Shown here: positions 10,101 through 17,736 of the stretch, in pieces
How positions within the stretch are numbered: the first letter of the stretch is position 1
Layout of the letters: each line of letters begins with the position of its first letter
Assembly: GCA_022844015.1 (NCBI GenBank)
Contig: JALHMO010000052.1
Location: forward strand, 1-40,451
Source of the DNA: Reyranella sp.
GTDB taxonomy: Bacteria; Pseudomonadota; Alphaproteobacteria; Reyranellales; Reyranellaceae
Reading direction: 5' to 3'
Length of the DNA: 40,451 bases
Notes under the pieces: model-generated
What the model was told of the DNA's origin: nothing
Database searches by the model: none
What the model saw: the letters and a program-made list of their open reading frames with translations, nothing else
Translations under genes and position numbers: made by a program

Positions 10101-13100
10101 CGCTGGTGCCGGTCGAGCCGAGGAGCAGCGACCCTGTCATCGTGCCGACGCCGCCGCCGCCGCCGACGCTTTGTGCGAAGATGCCGTGCTGCTGGGTGAC
10201 CCAGCGCGCATCGTGCGTCGTGCCCGTGGTGATCTGGCCGCTGTTGGTGACCGAGACAGTGCCGCCGGTGGCGCCCGAACCGCCGGTCTGGCCGAGCGCG
10301 AAGCTCACCGTCGAGCCGGTGGCGCCGGAGACGCTGCCGGCGAGCCCCGCGGAGCCATTGCCACCGCCGCCGCCGACGCTCTGGGCAACGATGCCGCGCG
10401 AGGAATCGCCCAGCACGGCGATGCTGCCCTGGCTGGTCACGGTGACGGAACCGCCCGTGCCGCCGGCACCGCCCGCGGCGCCGAGCGCAACCGTCAGGGC
10501 CTTCGGCGCATCGTTCTGGCTGCTGCTGCTGCCGCTGCCGCTGCTGTCTGCCGAGACGTCGCCGCGCACGCCGACGCCGGCATTGCCGCCACCGCCGCCC
10601 ACCGATTGCGCGAACACGCCGTCCATCTGCTGGAAGTGCTGCGGCGTGCCATCGGTGCCGATCCCGGTGCGGATGCTCGCCGTGCTGGCGATCGACACCG
10701 TCACCGAATTGCCGTCGCCGCCGCTGCCGCCCGGCGCGCCGAGCGCGACGGTGAGCTGGCTGGCACTGCTCGAGCTGGTCGACGTCGCCGTCACCTTGCC
10801 GTCGATGCCCACACCGCCATGGCCGCCACCGCCGCCGACGCTTTGCGCCACCAGCGCCTTCGAGCCGTTGCCGCCGGTGGTGATGTTGCCGCTCGTCGTG
10901 ACCTGGACAGTGCCGCCGCTGCTGCCGCTGCCCGCCGTGCCGCCGACCGCGACGTCGAGGCTGGTCCCGCCCTGGTTCTCGACATTGCCCAGGATGCCGG
11001 CGACACCATTGCCGCCGCCGCCGCCGACGCTCAGCGCAAAGATGCCGTGCGAGTTGTCGTCGCGCGTGGTGAGCGCCGCGGCATTCGTCACGGTGACGCT
11101 GCCGCCCGTCCCCGACGAGCTGCCCGACCCGCCGACGGCAATCGAGGCGGTGTCGCTGCCGGCTGTCCCGTTGGTGACCTTGCCGATCATGCCGATACCG
11201 CCGTGGCCGCCGCCGCCGCCAACGCTCTCGGCATAGAGGGCGTGCCCGCCCTGCATGACGGCGGAAAAGCCTTCCTTGGTGAGGCCGCTGCCGGTAACGA
11301 TCGAGCTGTCGGACTCGTTCTGGATGCTTACGGTTCCGCCATTGCCCGCACTGCCGCCCTGGCCTCCAATGCCGATCGTCAGCCTGTCGACGGTCGTGTC
11401 GTCCGTCTGCTTGCCCGGGTCGATCGAGAAGTTGGTTCCGCCCGTTCCGCCGCCGCCGCCGACCGATTGGGCGAAGACGCCCACCGATCCCCGGCCGGTC
11501 ACGGTAATGGGCGCATTGGCGTTGGTGACGCTGACCGTGCCGCCCGAACTCCCGGCAGCCCCGTCGCCGCCCACGGCGACGGTCAGGGATTGCGAGGCGC
11601 TGCCCGCGCTCGTCGTCTCGAACGACCCCGTCGCCCCGCCATGGCCACCGCCGCCGCCGATCGACTGGGCATAGATGCCATGCGACTGCGCCGATGCGGT
11701 GCCGATCTCGCCGGAATTGGCGATGGTCACGGTCGACGCGGTCTGGCCGGACCCGCCATCGCCCCCGACCGACACCGCGGCCGACATCGCGCCCTGGTTG
11801 CCGGTCGCCGTGAAGGCCATGGCGCCATGACCGCCGCCGCCGCCCACCGACTGGGCGAAGATGCCGTACTCGCCGGAGGAATTGGTGTTGCCGGTGGCGC
11901 CGCCGGTGGAGATCGAGCCCTGGTTGGTCACGGTGACGGCCGCCGCCGTGGCGCCGGAGCCGCCGCTGCCGCCGACCGAAACATTCGCCTGGTCGGTGTC
12001 GCCCGTCGTCGTGTAGCTGCCGCTCACGACCATGCTGGCGTTGCCGCCCTGGCCGCCGATGCTCTGGGCGACGATGCCGCGCGACCCGCTGCCGGTGACG
12101 GCAACCGGTCCGGTGCTGGTGACGGAGACGGTGTCGGCGACGCCGCCGCTCGACCCGGTCCCGCCGACGCTCACGCCGAGCGTGATCGTGGACGAGGTCG
12201 AGACGTTGGCCGCAACCGACCATCCGCCATGCCCTCCGGCGCCACCGACGCTTTGCGCCAGGATGCCGTCGGCGAGCGTTCCGCTGGTGGTGACGCTGCT
12301 CGACGTCACGGCGACGCTGCTGCTGCTGCTCGCAGGACCGGCATCGCCGCCCACGGTTACGGCGAGGCTACCGCTGCCCTCCAGGGAGAGATTGCCCGAG
12401 ATGCTCGTCCCGCCATTGCCGCCCGCCCCGCCGATGCTCTGGGCGACGATGCCCTGCGACTGGCTGCCGGACGTGGAAACCTGGGCACTGGAGGTGACGT
12501 TCACCCGGCCGGCTTCCCCGGCCGTGCCGCCATTCCGTCCGACCGTGATCCCCAGCCCGAAGCTGTCGGTGGTCGTCACCGTCCCGGCAAGGCTGGTGCC
12601 CGCATTGCCGCCCCCGCCGCCCACGCTCTGGGCCAGGATGCCGGCCGATTGCTGACCCTGCGTCGTGATGGCGCCCGAGCTGGTCACGGTGACATTCGCA
12701 CCGTCGGTGCCGGCGCTGCCGCTGCCGCCCACCACGATCGAGAGCGAGGCGATCTCCGAGAGGGTGCCCGACGACGACAGGCCGCCGTTGCCGCCGCCGC
12801 CGCCAATGCTTTGCGCCTGGATGCCCGACGATTGCTGACCCTGCGTGACGATGGCTGCAGCACTTGTCGCCGTCACGGCGGAGGCGCTGCCGCCGGTGCC
12901 GCCGGTGCCGCCCACGGTCACACCGATCGCGGCGAACTCCGCCGCGGCACCCGACAGCGACATGCCGCCATTGCCGCCGCCGCCGCCGAGGCTCTGGACC
13001 AGCATTCCGGCCGACTGCTGGCCCTGCGTCGTGATGGTGCCCTGGCTGGTCGCCGTGACGGTCGAGCCGTCACCCCCGGAGCCGCCGCTGCCGCCCAGCG

Positions 13101-16029
13101 CCAGCGCAATCGAGGCGAACTCGGCGACGGCGGCCGACACCGACAGGCCGCCGTTGCCGCCGCCGCCGCCGATGCTCTGCGCCAGGAGGCCGGCCGACTG
13201 CTGTCCCCGGGTCGTGACGGCCCCCTGGCTGGTCGCCGAGACAGTCGAGCCGTCGCCCCCGGAGCCGCCGCTGCCGCCCATCGAGAAGGCGAGCGCACCG
13301 AACGCCGAGGCAGTGCCCGACAGCGAGAAGCCGCCGTTGCCCCCGCCACCGCCGATGCTCTGGCTGCCGATCGCGGCCGAGTTGCTGCCCGACGTGGTGA
13401 TCGTCGAGCCCGACACCACCGTCACTGCGCCCCCCGCGCCACCGGAGCCACCCGAGCCGCCCAGGTCAACCGACGACGACACGATCCCGCCGCTCAACGC
13501 GATGGCGAAGCCGCCATTGCCGCCGCCGCCGCCGATACTCTGCGCCTGGATCCCGAACGACCCGCTTCCGGTCGTGGTGATGGCGGTCGAGGTGGCCACG
13601 GAGCACGAGCCGTTCGAGACGCCCAGGGTGCAGACCGACACCGTGCCGCCATCGCCGCCGGTGCCCCCTGAGCCGCCGATCGACGTGCCGAGGCCCACGG
13701 GCCCGACCGCGGCAGTTACCGCGAAGCCGCCATTGCCGCCGCCACCGCCGATGCTGATGGCCTGGATGCCATGCGACGTGTCGCCGGCGGTGACCAGATT
13801 GGCCGTGCCGTTCGACGTCACCGAGACTGTGCCGCCAGCGCCGCCCGTACCGCCGGAAGACCCGACGGAAACCGAGACGACGAGGCCGATCGACCCGCTG
13901 CCACCGCCGTTGCCGCCGCCGCCGCCAACGCTTTGCGCCTGGAGGGCGGTCGAGTTCGCGAATGTCGTCGAGATGCTGCCGCTGTTGGTGACCGTGACCT
14001 GGCCGCCATTGCCGCCACCCGCGCCGGCGCCATCTCCTGACGCGACGCCGCCCAGGGCAAACCAGCCGGCGCTGGTGCCGCCGTGGCCGCCGCCGCCGCC
14101 GATGCTCTGGGCCAGGATGCCCTGCGAGCAACCCGCATTGCCGCAGACCTCGTTGGAGCCGGTCTGCACGGGTTGGCTGGTCACGGCCCCGGTCTTGATC
14201 GTGCCGCTGTTGGCGATGCTGACGATGCCGCCGTCTCCGCCGTTCGACGCCCGGCCGCCGAACGACACGATCTCGGCCGAGAACCCGCCGGAGCCGCCGC
14301 CGCCGCCGACGCTGTAGGCCATGATGCCGATGGCGTCGGTGCCCGACGTCGTGAGGGTGCCCGAGTTCACGACCGTGATCTGGCCGCCCGCGCCGCCCTG
14401 GCCGCCGGTCGAGCCGCTGGCGTAGTAGGCTCCGATCGAGCTTCCCCCGTGACCGCCACCGCCGCCCACGCTCTGGACGACGAGCGCCATCGCCTGGTCG
14501 CTGATCGTGGTGATGTTGGCCTGGTTGGTCACCGAGATGGTGCCGCCCGAGCCGGCGCTGCCGCCATTGGCAGCAAAGGTGACGATGGCCACCGTGCCGC
14601 CGGCGCTGGCCGCGTGACCGGCGACCGACTGCGCGACAATGCCATGGGAGGTGGCGCCGGAAGTCTGGATCGAGCCCTGGACGTCGAGGGTGATGCTGCC
14701 CGAGGTGCCGGTGTCGCCGCCGGACCCGCCATGGCCGGTCCAGCTGCCGCCGCCGCCCTGGCCTCCGGACGAGCCCAGGCTGTAGACGGCGATTCCGTAG
14801 GACTGGCTGCCCGAGGTGGCGATCACGAAGTTTCCGGAGAGGTCGATTGCTCCGCCACCGCCGCCCGCGCCGCCGTCGCCGCCGTTCCCGGTCGTGGTGC
14901 TCTCGCCGCCGTTTCCGCCGAAGCCCGCCTTGCTGACGGCATAGAGGCCGTGCGACTGCGTGGCGGTGGTCGACAGGTTGGCCAGGCTTCCGGACGCCAG
15001 GCCGACCGTGATGCTCCCGCCCTGGGCGCCCTTCCCTCCGCTGCCGCCATCGCTGGTGTCGCCCTCGCCGCCTTTGGCGCCGTCCCCTCCCTGGCTGTAC
15101 AGGTTGAAGGCGTGGGCGTTGGTGCCGTTGCTCGTGGCCACGACCCATGAGCCCGACTGGGACGCCGAGACGGTGATCGAGCCGCCGCTGCCGCCACCGG
15201 CGCCGTAGCCACCGGTGCCTGCGCCTTCGGCGCCATCGCCGCCGGTGCCGCCGATCGATTGCAGATAGAGGCCGGCCCCGCCATTGGAGGTCGTGATCGA
15301 CGCGCTTCCGGTCGCAGTGACCTGCACCGCGCCACCGCCGGCACCGTCACCGCCATGGCCGCCATCCGTCCCGCCGCCACCGCTGCCGCCGGTCGACAGG
15401 AGCTGGATGCCGGTCCCGGTGACGGAGAGGGTCGAGCTGCTCATCGACAGCGTGATGGCGCCGCCCGATCCACCGGCCCCGCCGGCGCCGCTCGTGGGCG
15501 ACTTGCCGTCACCGCCCTTGGAGCCGAGGTCGATGCCGATGGCCGAGCTGCCGGTCAGCGACATCGTGCTGAGCGACGTGACGGTCACGGCCGTCCAGTA
15601 GGCGTCCTTGCCGGCGTGGCTGTCGCTGCCGTCCGAGCCCGAGTTGTAGACGTAGAAGCCCGAGGCACTGGACGCGCTGGTCAGGACGCCGCTGCTGCCC
15701 GAGCCGTTGTAGTCGAGCTGGATGGTCTGGCTGCTGCTGCCATCGGTGCCGCTGTACTCGAGGATTATGCCGGCCGGGTTGCCGCTGCTGTTGGTAAAGG
15801 AAAAGGTCGGGCCGATCGCGGTCGTCAGGCTGTTGACGTCGAGCGAGATGATGTCGCTGGAGAAGCTCGAGCCGTTCTTGATGCCGCCCGACTGGTCTCC
15901 GGTGCAGGTCGCGACATCGCTGCTGGATACGGTGCACCCGGCCTGATCGGCGGCCGACCGCAACGACACCAACAAGAGGCAGGCGAGCACGAACGCCGCG
16001 ACGCCTGCGAGAAACCGGTGCCTCGGCAA
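7168..16029 (-). CDS. giant Gly/Ser-rich repeat autotransporter adhesin
   Basis: A 2953-residue type V secreted outer-membrane protein. Residues 1 to about 27 look like a signal peptide (MPRHRF, then a hydrophobic core ending near RSAADQA), followed by two cysteines (GCTVSS and ATCTG). The passenger is a long run of beta-strand repeats of roughly 60-75 residues, each with a variant of QS[IV]GGGGGNGG and a V-T-V-T strand; I count about 28 such glycine motifs. Before the barrel comes a more ordinary passenger end (SNAGTLAPGGKGQIL). The last 290 or so residues form the autotransporter barrel (CGWARVDAWG to a terminal KF, the aromatic outer-membrane sorting end). The start is TTG, preceded by GGGGGA at 7-8 bases. 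A role in adhesion is inferred from the family. The ligand is unknown. Confidence 0.88.
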   Translation of the reverse strand: MPRHRFLAGVAAFVLACLLLVSLRSAADQAGCTVSSSDVATCTGDQSGGIKNGSSFSSDIISLDVNSLTTAIGPTFSFTNSSGNPAGIILEYSGTDGSSSQTIQLDYNGSGSSGVLTSASSASGFYVYNSGSDGSDSHAGKDAYWTAVTVTSLSTMSLTGSSAIGIDLGSKGGDGKSPTSGAGGAGGSGGAITLSMSSSTLSVTGTGIQLLSTGGSGGGGTDGGHGGDGAGGGAVQVTATGSASITTSNGGAGLYLQSIGGTGGDGAEGAGTGGYGAGGGSGGSITVSASQSGSWVVATSNGTNAHAFNLYSQGGDGAKGGEGDTSDGGSGGKGAQGGSITVGLASGSLANLSTTATQSHGLYAVSKAGFGGNGGESTTTGNGGDGGAGGGGGAIDLSGNFVIATSGSQSYGIAVYSLGSSGGQGGGGSWTGHGGSGGDTGTSGSITLDVQGSIQTSGATSHGIVAQSVAGHAASAGGTVAIVTFAANGGSAGSGGTISVTNQANITTISDQAMALVVQSVGGGGGHGGSSIGAYYASGSTGGQGGAGGQITVVNSGTLTTSGTDAIGIMAYSVGGGGGSGGFSAEIVSFGGRASNGGDGGIVSIANSGTIKTGAVTSQPVQTGSNEVCGNAGCSQGILAQSIGGGGGHGGTSAGWFALGGVASGDGAGAGGGNGGQVTVTNSGSISTTFANSTALQAQSVGGGGGNGGGSGSIGLVVSVSVGSSGGTGGAGGTVSVTSNGTANLVTAGDTSHGIQAISIGGGGGNGGFAVTAAVGPVGLGTSIGGSGGTGGDGGTVSVCTLGVSNGSCSVATSTAITTTGSGSFGIQAQSIGGGGGNGGFAIALSGGIVSSSVDLGGSGGSGGAGGAVTVVSGSTITTSGSNSAAIGSQSIGGGGGNGGFSLSGTASAFGALAFSMGGSGGSGGDGSTVSATSQGAVTTRGQQSAGLLAQSIGGGGGNGGLSVSAAVAEFASIALALGGSGGSGGDGSTVTATSQGTITTQGQQSAGMLVQSLGGGGGNGGMSLSGAAAEFAAIGVTVGGTGGTGGSASAVTATSAAAIVTQGQQSSGIQAQSIGGGGGNGGLSSSGTLSEIASLSIVVGGSGSAGTDGANVTVTSSGAITTQGQQSAGILAQSVGGGGGNAGTSLAGTVTTTDSFGLGITVGRNGGTAGEAGRVNVTSSAQVSTSGSQSQGIVAQSIGGAGGNGGTSISGNLSLEGSGSLAVTVGGDAGPASSSSSVAVTSSSVTTSGTLADGILAQSVGGAGGHGGWSVAANVSTSSTITLGVSVGGTGSSGGVADTVSVTSTGPVAVTGSGSRGIVAQSIGGQGGNASMVVSGSYTTTGDTDQANVSVGGSGGSGATAAAVTVTNQGSISTGGATGNTNSSGEYGIFAQSVGGGGGHGAMAFTATGNQGAMSAAVSVGGDGGSGQTASTVTIANSGEIGTASAQSHGIYAQSIGGGGGHGGATGSFETTSAGSASQSLTVAVGGDGAAGSSGGTVSVTNANAPITVTGRGSVGVFAQSVGGGGGTGGTNFSIDPGKQTDDTTVDRLTIGIGGQGGSAGNGGTVSIQNESDSSIVTGSGLTKEGFSAVMQGGHALYAESVGGGGGHGGIGMIGKVTNGTAGSDTASIAVGGSGSSSGTGGSVTVTNAAALTTRDDNSHGIFALSVGGGGGNGVAGILGNVENQGGTSLDVAVGGTAGSGSSGGTVQVTTSGNITTGGNGSKALVAQSVGGGGGHGGVGIDGKVTATSTSSSSASQLTVALGAPGGSGGDGNSVTVSIASTASIRTGIGTDGTPQHFQQMDGVFAQSVGGGGGNAGVGVRGDVSADSSGSGSSSSQNDAPKALTVALGAAGGAGGTGGSVTVTSQGSIAVLGDSSRGIVAQSVGGGGGNGSAGLAGSVSGATGSTVSFALGQTGGSGATGGTVSVTNSGQITTGTTHDARWVTQQHGIFAQSVGGGGGVGTMTGSLLLGSTGTSEAHGIAMTLGGTASGGTGGNVTVTNQSGGTITTFTDSSHGIFAQSVGGGGGSAGDLGGIGSANRWQATAQLGSSGGSGSGGTVQIGNAASVTTGGDGANALYVQSIGGGGGDAAAGSRSTEVTQSTDNARLAINVGAGSASSGDGGTVSVTHSAGTLVTTGRSAAAILVQSIGGGGGTGGLGAVGSTGSTITVGGTGSVSGNGGAVTVTVSGGSISTGSLDPGRVVASYGVLAQSIGGGGGLAGTVSMGATSNFGTSLAMSQGTSTSGDGGTVILGVSANVATRGDSSVGLFAQSVGGGGGIAGQPNASSGALIGSSGGTGSGGAVTVTYSGSLTTNGAGAHGIFAQSAGGQGTGGAVSVTLASNAGVSVQGAGAYGILAQSVGLQGNGTIAVAIGQNATVNGGSGTGGGILLQGGSASTVTNQGTVAAGIAIASGIAIQVSSAAGQSSVGPTTIGNSGIISGQVLVNGGTGTFNNLSGGTFNTGNTVTLGTSGVLSNAGTLAPGGKGQILTTTVSQGSLVQTSGGVLAVDIAASTNQADKIVVAGTAQLAGAVQANLVSTQQTISGAATIVSATGGVATSTQTSLAAPASTAVATYSLAYPNANDIVLNYSVNYANSGIRAAANSNQSAIAGNLQQAAANGAVDSSLSGLTGIASVGGYLAALDTLSPQIMADHQIAALFSGMQFGDALLSCAARDGAYRFVRQDRCGWARVDAWGLSRPTSTVNRAYSFASFQIAGGAQFDVGDDWLLGGGLSIEFQNMAVESLAWSRGTFGQLGLVAKRSFGDTMLSASLAAGYGQFNLSRSLFNGSTATSVLPQWMIAGQVRASHAFAYGNVYLKPRVDAGFQYVGTGALAESGAGGAGLAVQGTGQTYFTIQPAIELGGDLMLGGTLVRPNVTVGLTQFIGSAAPSVTASFLSAPGVAPFTVNSSFATTYLDIGANIDVFVQGNVVLSLQGAGKFSSSTIGYGGGLKAALKF
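12647..13378 (-). repeat. four tandem 183-bp units inside the autotransporter gene
   Basis: The same codons (around TQGQQSAG) recur at 12647, 12830, 13013, 13196 and 13379, exactly 183 bp apart, giving four complete 61-residue units. Units elsewhere in the gene vary in length, so this block looks like the most recent duplication. It keeps the reading frame and would be prone to slipped-strand or recombinational length change. Confidence 0.8.
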
Positions 16030-16044
16030 CGTCTAGTCCCCCAC

Positions 16045-16069
16045 CCTGTAGTGGTATCGATGCTACAGG
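16045..16069 (-). promoter_or_regulatory. perfect dyad in the autotransporter 5' leader
   Basis: CCTGTAG and CTACAGG form perfect 7-bp arms around 11 bases. The dyad lies 15 bp before the TTG start and directly beside its GGGGGA ribosome site. On the plus strand it is followed by six T's, so it also has the form of an intrinsic terminator for plus-strand (antisense) transcripts. An operator or a leader hairpin that affects translation are both possible. Confidence 0.5.
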
Positions 16070-16306
16070 TTTTTTCGCCCGCCGCGAGCAGGACAGCATT
16101 CTCCCGTGCTGCAAATTTTCCCGGGCGGGCCGCCGGCCTGCGGGCTATGACGTGCGCAACGTGCAGGTCGATGTTGTCGTGCCATATGCGACTGCGGCCA
16201 GGCTCTGCTACCTGGCTTCCATCTATGACAACGACCCGCCGAAGGTCCCTTCATGACCGCCCATCAATGCGCCATCCGTAGGATCATCCTCGGCATCCTC
16301 CACGTG

Positions 16307-16326
16307 GTAGTATGAATAAATCCTAC
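16307..16326 (+). promoter_or_regulatory. probable parD operator
   Basis: Imperfect palindrome with outer arms GTAG and CTAC, 13 bp before the parD start, in a locally A/T-rich stretch (TATGAATAAAT) that could also supply the -10 region. ParD-type antitoxins normally repress their own promoter at such sites. The placement fits; the sequence match is only suggestive. Confidence 0.35.
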
Positions 16327-16339
16327 TGACGGCAGACCG

Positions 16340-16621
16340 ATGACCAAGATCTCCAGGCGAACCTTCAGCCTGCCGGCTAAGCAAGCCGCCTATATCGATT
16401 CGAAGGTCGATTCCGGAGCCTACGCCTCTGCTTCCGAGGTCGTCAGAGCAGGCCTTCGCGCTTTGCAGGAACGAGACGCTGCGTTCGAACGCTGGCTGCG
16501 TGAGGAAGCCGTGCCCACCTATGATGCAACCAAGGCCGATCCGTCGAGCCGCCTCTCCGCAAAGTCGGTGTTCGCGGAAGCCCGAGACCGCTACAGCGGC
16601 GGCCGCAAAGCGCGCCGTTGA
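16340..16621 (+). CDS. ParD-like type II antitoxin (ribbon-helix-helix)
   Basis: A 93-residue antitoxin of the ParD/CC2985 family. The N-terminal ribbon-helix-helix DNA-binding part spans roughly residues 5-45, with the family hallmark SGAYASASEVVRAGLRALQ at about 25-43. The C-terminal part, which normally wraps the toxin, is Arg/Lys/Ala rich. No strong ribosome site precedes the ATG. Its stop overlaps the TTG of a ParE stub, so the antitoxin survives without a complete toxin. It could still autoregulate, or cross-neutralise a ParE encoded elsewhere; that is inference. Confidence 0.85.
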   Translation: MTKISRRTFSLPAKQAAYIDSKVDSGAYASASEVVRAGLRALQERDAAFERWLREEAVPTYDATKADPSSRLSAKSVFAEARDRYSGGRKARR

Positions 16622-16692
16622 AACGCCGCAGCGTCACTTTCACGCCGCAGGCACGTCGCGAGCTGCTCGCCATCGGCGATTGGTCTAGCTGA
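16618..16692 (+). pseudogene. truncated ParE-like toxin stub
   Basis: A TTG start overlaps the parD stop and opens a 24-codon frame: KRRSVTFTPQARRELLAIG then DW. This is the normal N-terminus of ParE/RelE-fold toxins (strand 1 and the first helix). A full toxin has about 90-100 residues. Toxin-like sequence stops at about 16683 and the frame closes at a TGA inside the end of convergent nrdB, whose own stop is at 16685-16687. The rest of the toxin is gone, so it should be non-toxic. Confidence 0.7.
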
Positions 16693-17647
16693 ACGCCTCG
16701 TCCCAGGTGCCGCGCGTGGAAGCCTTCGAGTACTCGGTCGCGCGGTTCTCGAAGAAGTTGGTGTGCTCGATGGCGTTGAGCATCTGGTCCATCCATGGCA
16801 GCGGGTTCTTGGCGTCGCTGCGGTAGATCGGCTGCAGGCCGACCTGGTTGAGCCGGCGGTCGGCGATGAAGCGGATGTAGCGCTTCACGTCGACCGCGGT
16901 CATGCCCTCGATGGCGCCCATCTCGAAGGCGAGGTCGATGAAGGCGTCCTCGTGATCGACGATGGTCGAGCAGGCGACGTAGATCTCGCGCTGCAGCGGC
17001 TCGGTCCAGATCTCCGGGTTCTCCTGCACGAAGGTGCGGAACAGGCGGACGATCGAGTTGCAGTGCAGGGTCTCGTCGCGCACCGACCACGACACGATCT
17101 GGCCCATGCCCTTCATCTTGTTGAAGCGCGGGAAGTTCATCAGCATGGCGAACGACGCGAACAGCTGCAGGCCCTCGGTGAAGGCGCCGAACACCGCCAG
17201 GGTCTTGGCGATGTCGGCCTTCGAGTCGACGTTGAAGCCCTGCATGTAGTCGTACTTGTCCTTCATCTCCTTGACGTGGAGGAAGGCCGAGTACTCGGTC
17301 TCCGGCATGCCGATCGTGTCGAGCAGGTGGCTGTAGGCGGCGACGTGCACGGTCTCCATGGCCGAGAAGGCGGCCAGCATCATCTGCACCTCGGTCGGCT
17401 TGAAGATGCGCGAGTAGTGCCGCATGTAGCAGTTGTTCACCTCGACATCGGCCTGAGTGAAGAAGCGGAAGATCTGCGTCAGCAGGTGACGCTCGCTGTC
17501 GGTGAGCTTGTTGCGCCAGTCCTTGACGTCGTCGGCCAGCGGCACCTCCTCGGGCAGCCAATGGATGCGCTGCTGGGTCAGCCAGGCGTCGTACGCCCAG
17601 GGATAGTGGAACGGCTTGTAGATCGGCTTGGCGTCGAGCAGGGACAT
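16685..17647 (-). CDS. nrdB: class I ribonucleotide reductase, small (beta) subunit
   Basis: Radical-generating subunit of class I ribonucleotide reductase, 320 residues. It forms a complex with NrdA to make deoxynucleotides for DNA synthesis. The di-iron ligands are visible: D67, E98, H101 (E-x2-H), E156, E190 and H193 (RDETLHC). Y105 lies four residues after H101, the place of the stable tyrosyl radical in E. coli NrdB, so this looks like a tyrosyl-radical enzyme, not an iron-manganese Phe type. It lies 89 bp downstream of nrdA on the same strand and is probably cotranscribed. Its stop abuts the remains of the parDE module. Confidence 0.95.
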   Translation of the reverse strand: MSLLDAKPIYKPFHYPWAYDAWLTQQRIHWLPEEVPLADDVKDWRNKLTDSERHLLTQIFRFFTQADVEVNNCYMRHYSRIFKPTEVQMMLAAFSAMETVHVAAYSHLLDTIGMPETEYSAFLHVKEMKDKYDYMQGFNVDSKADIAKTLAVFGAFTEGLQLFASFAMLMNFPRFNKMKGMGQIVSWSVRDETLHCNSIVRLFRTFVQENPEIWTEPLQREIYVACSTIVDHEDAFIDLAFEMGAIEGMTAVDVKRYIRFIADRRLNQVGLQPIYRSDAKNPLPWMDQMLNAIEHTNFFENRATEYSKASTRGTWDEAFS

Positions 17648-17736
17648 GGCGGCAACCCGGCAAAAATCGTTGCGGCAAAAAGGGCCCCGTCGCGCGCGCC
17701 GGAGTTGACCGGCGAGCGCGGCGAGGACAACGGCAG

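Larger units (their letters stand above)
16030..16339. other. divergent intergenic region, autotransporter / parD
   Basis: About 310 bp between the divergent starts. It holds the dyad at 16045-16069 next to the autotransporter and the imperfect palindrome at 16307-16326 next to parD. Between them I see no gene. One stretch (about 16135-16254, plus strand) reads as a protein-like string with no start codon, which I do not call. Confidence 0.6.

Noticed and set aside
7237..13671. 2144-residue plus-strand open frame and 1726-residue minus-strand frame across the autotransporter
   Set aside because: They are open only because the gene is built of GGC/GCC-rich repeats. They give Arg/Ala/Asp-rich nonsense with no domains, while the 7168-16029 frame has signal peptide, repeats and barrel.
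7168..16029. CRISPR-like look of regularly spaced GCCGCC blocks
   Set aside because: Repeats are in-frame protein-coding units of variable length; spacers are related to each other, not unique.
16135..16254. Protein-like string (YDVRNVQVDVVVPYATAA, then RLCYLASIYDN) between the autotransporter and parD
   Set aside because: No start codon or ribosome site and only about 40 codons; chance frames of this size are common here, so I cannot support a gene or remnant.
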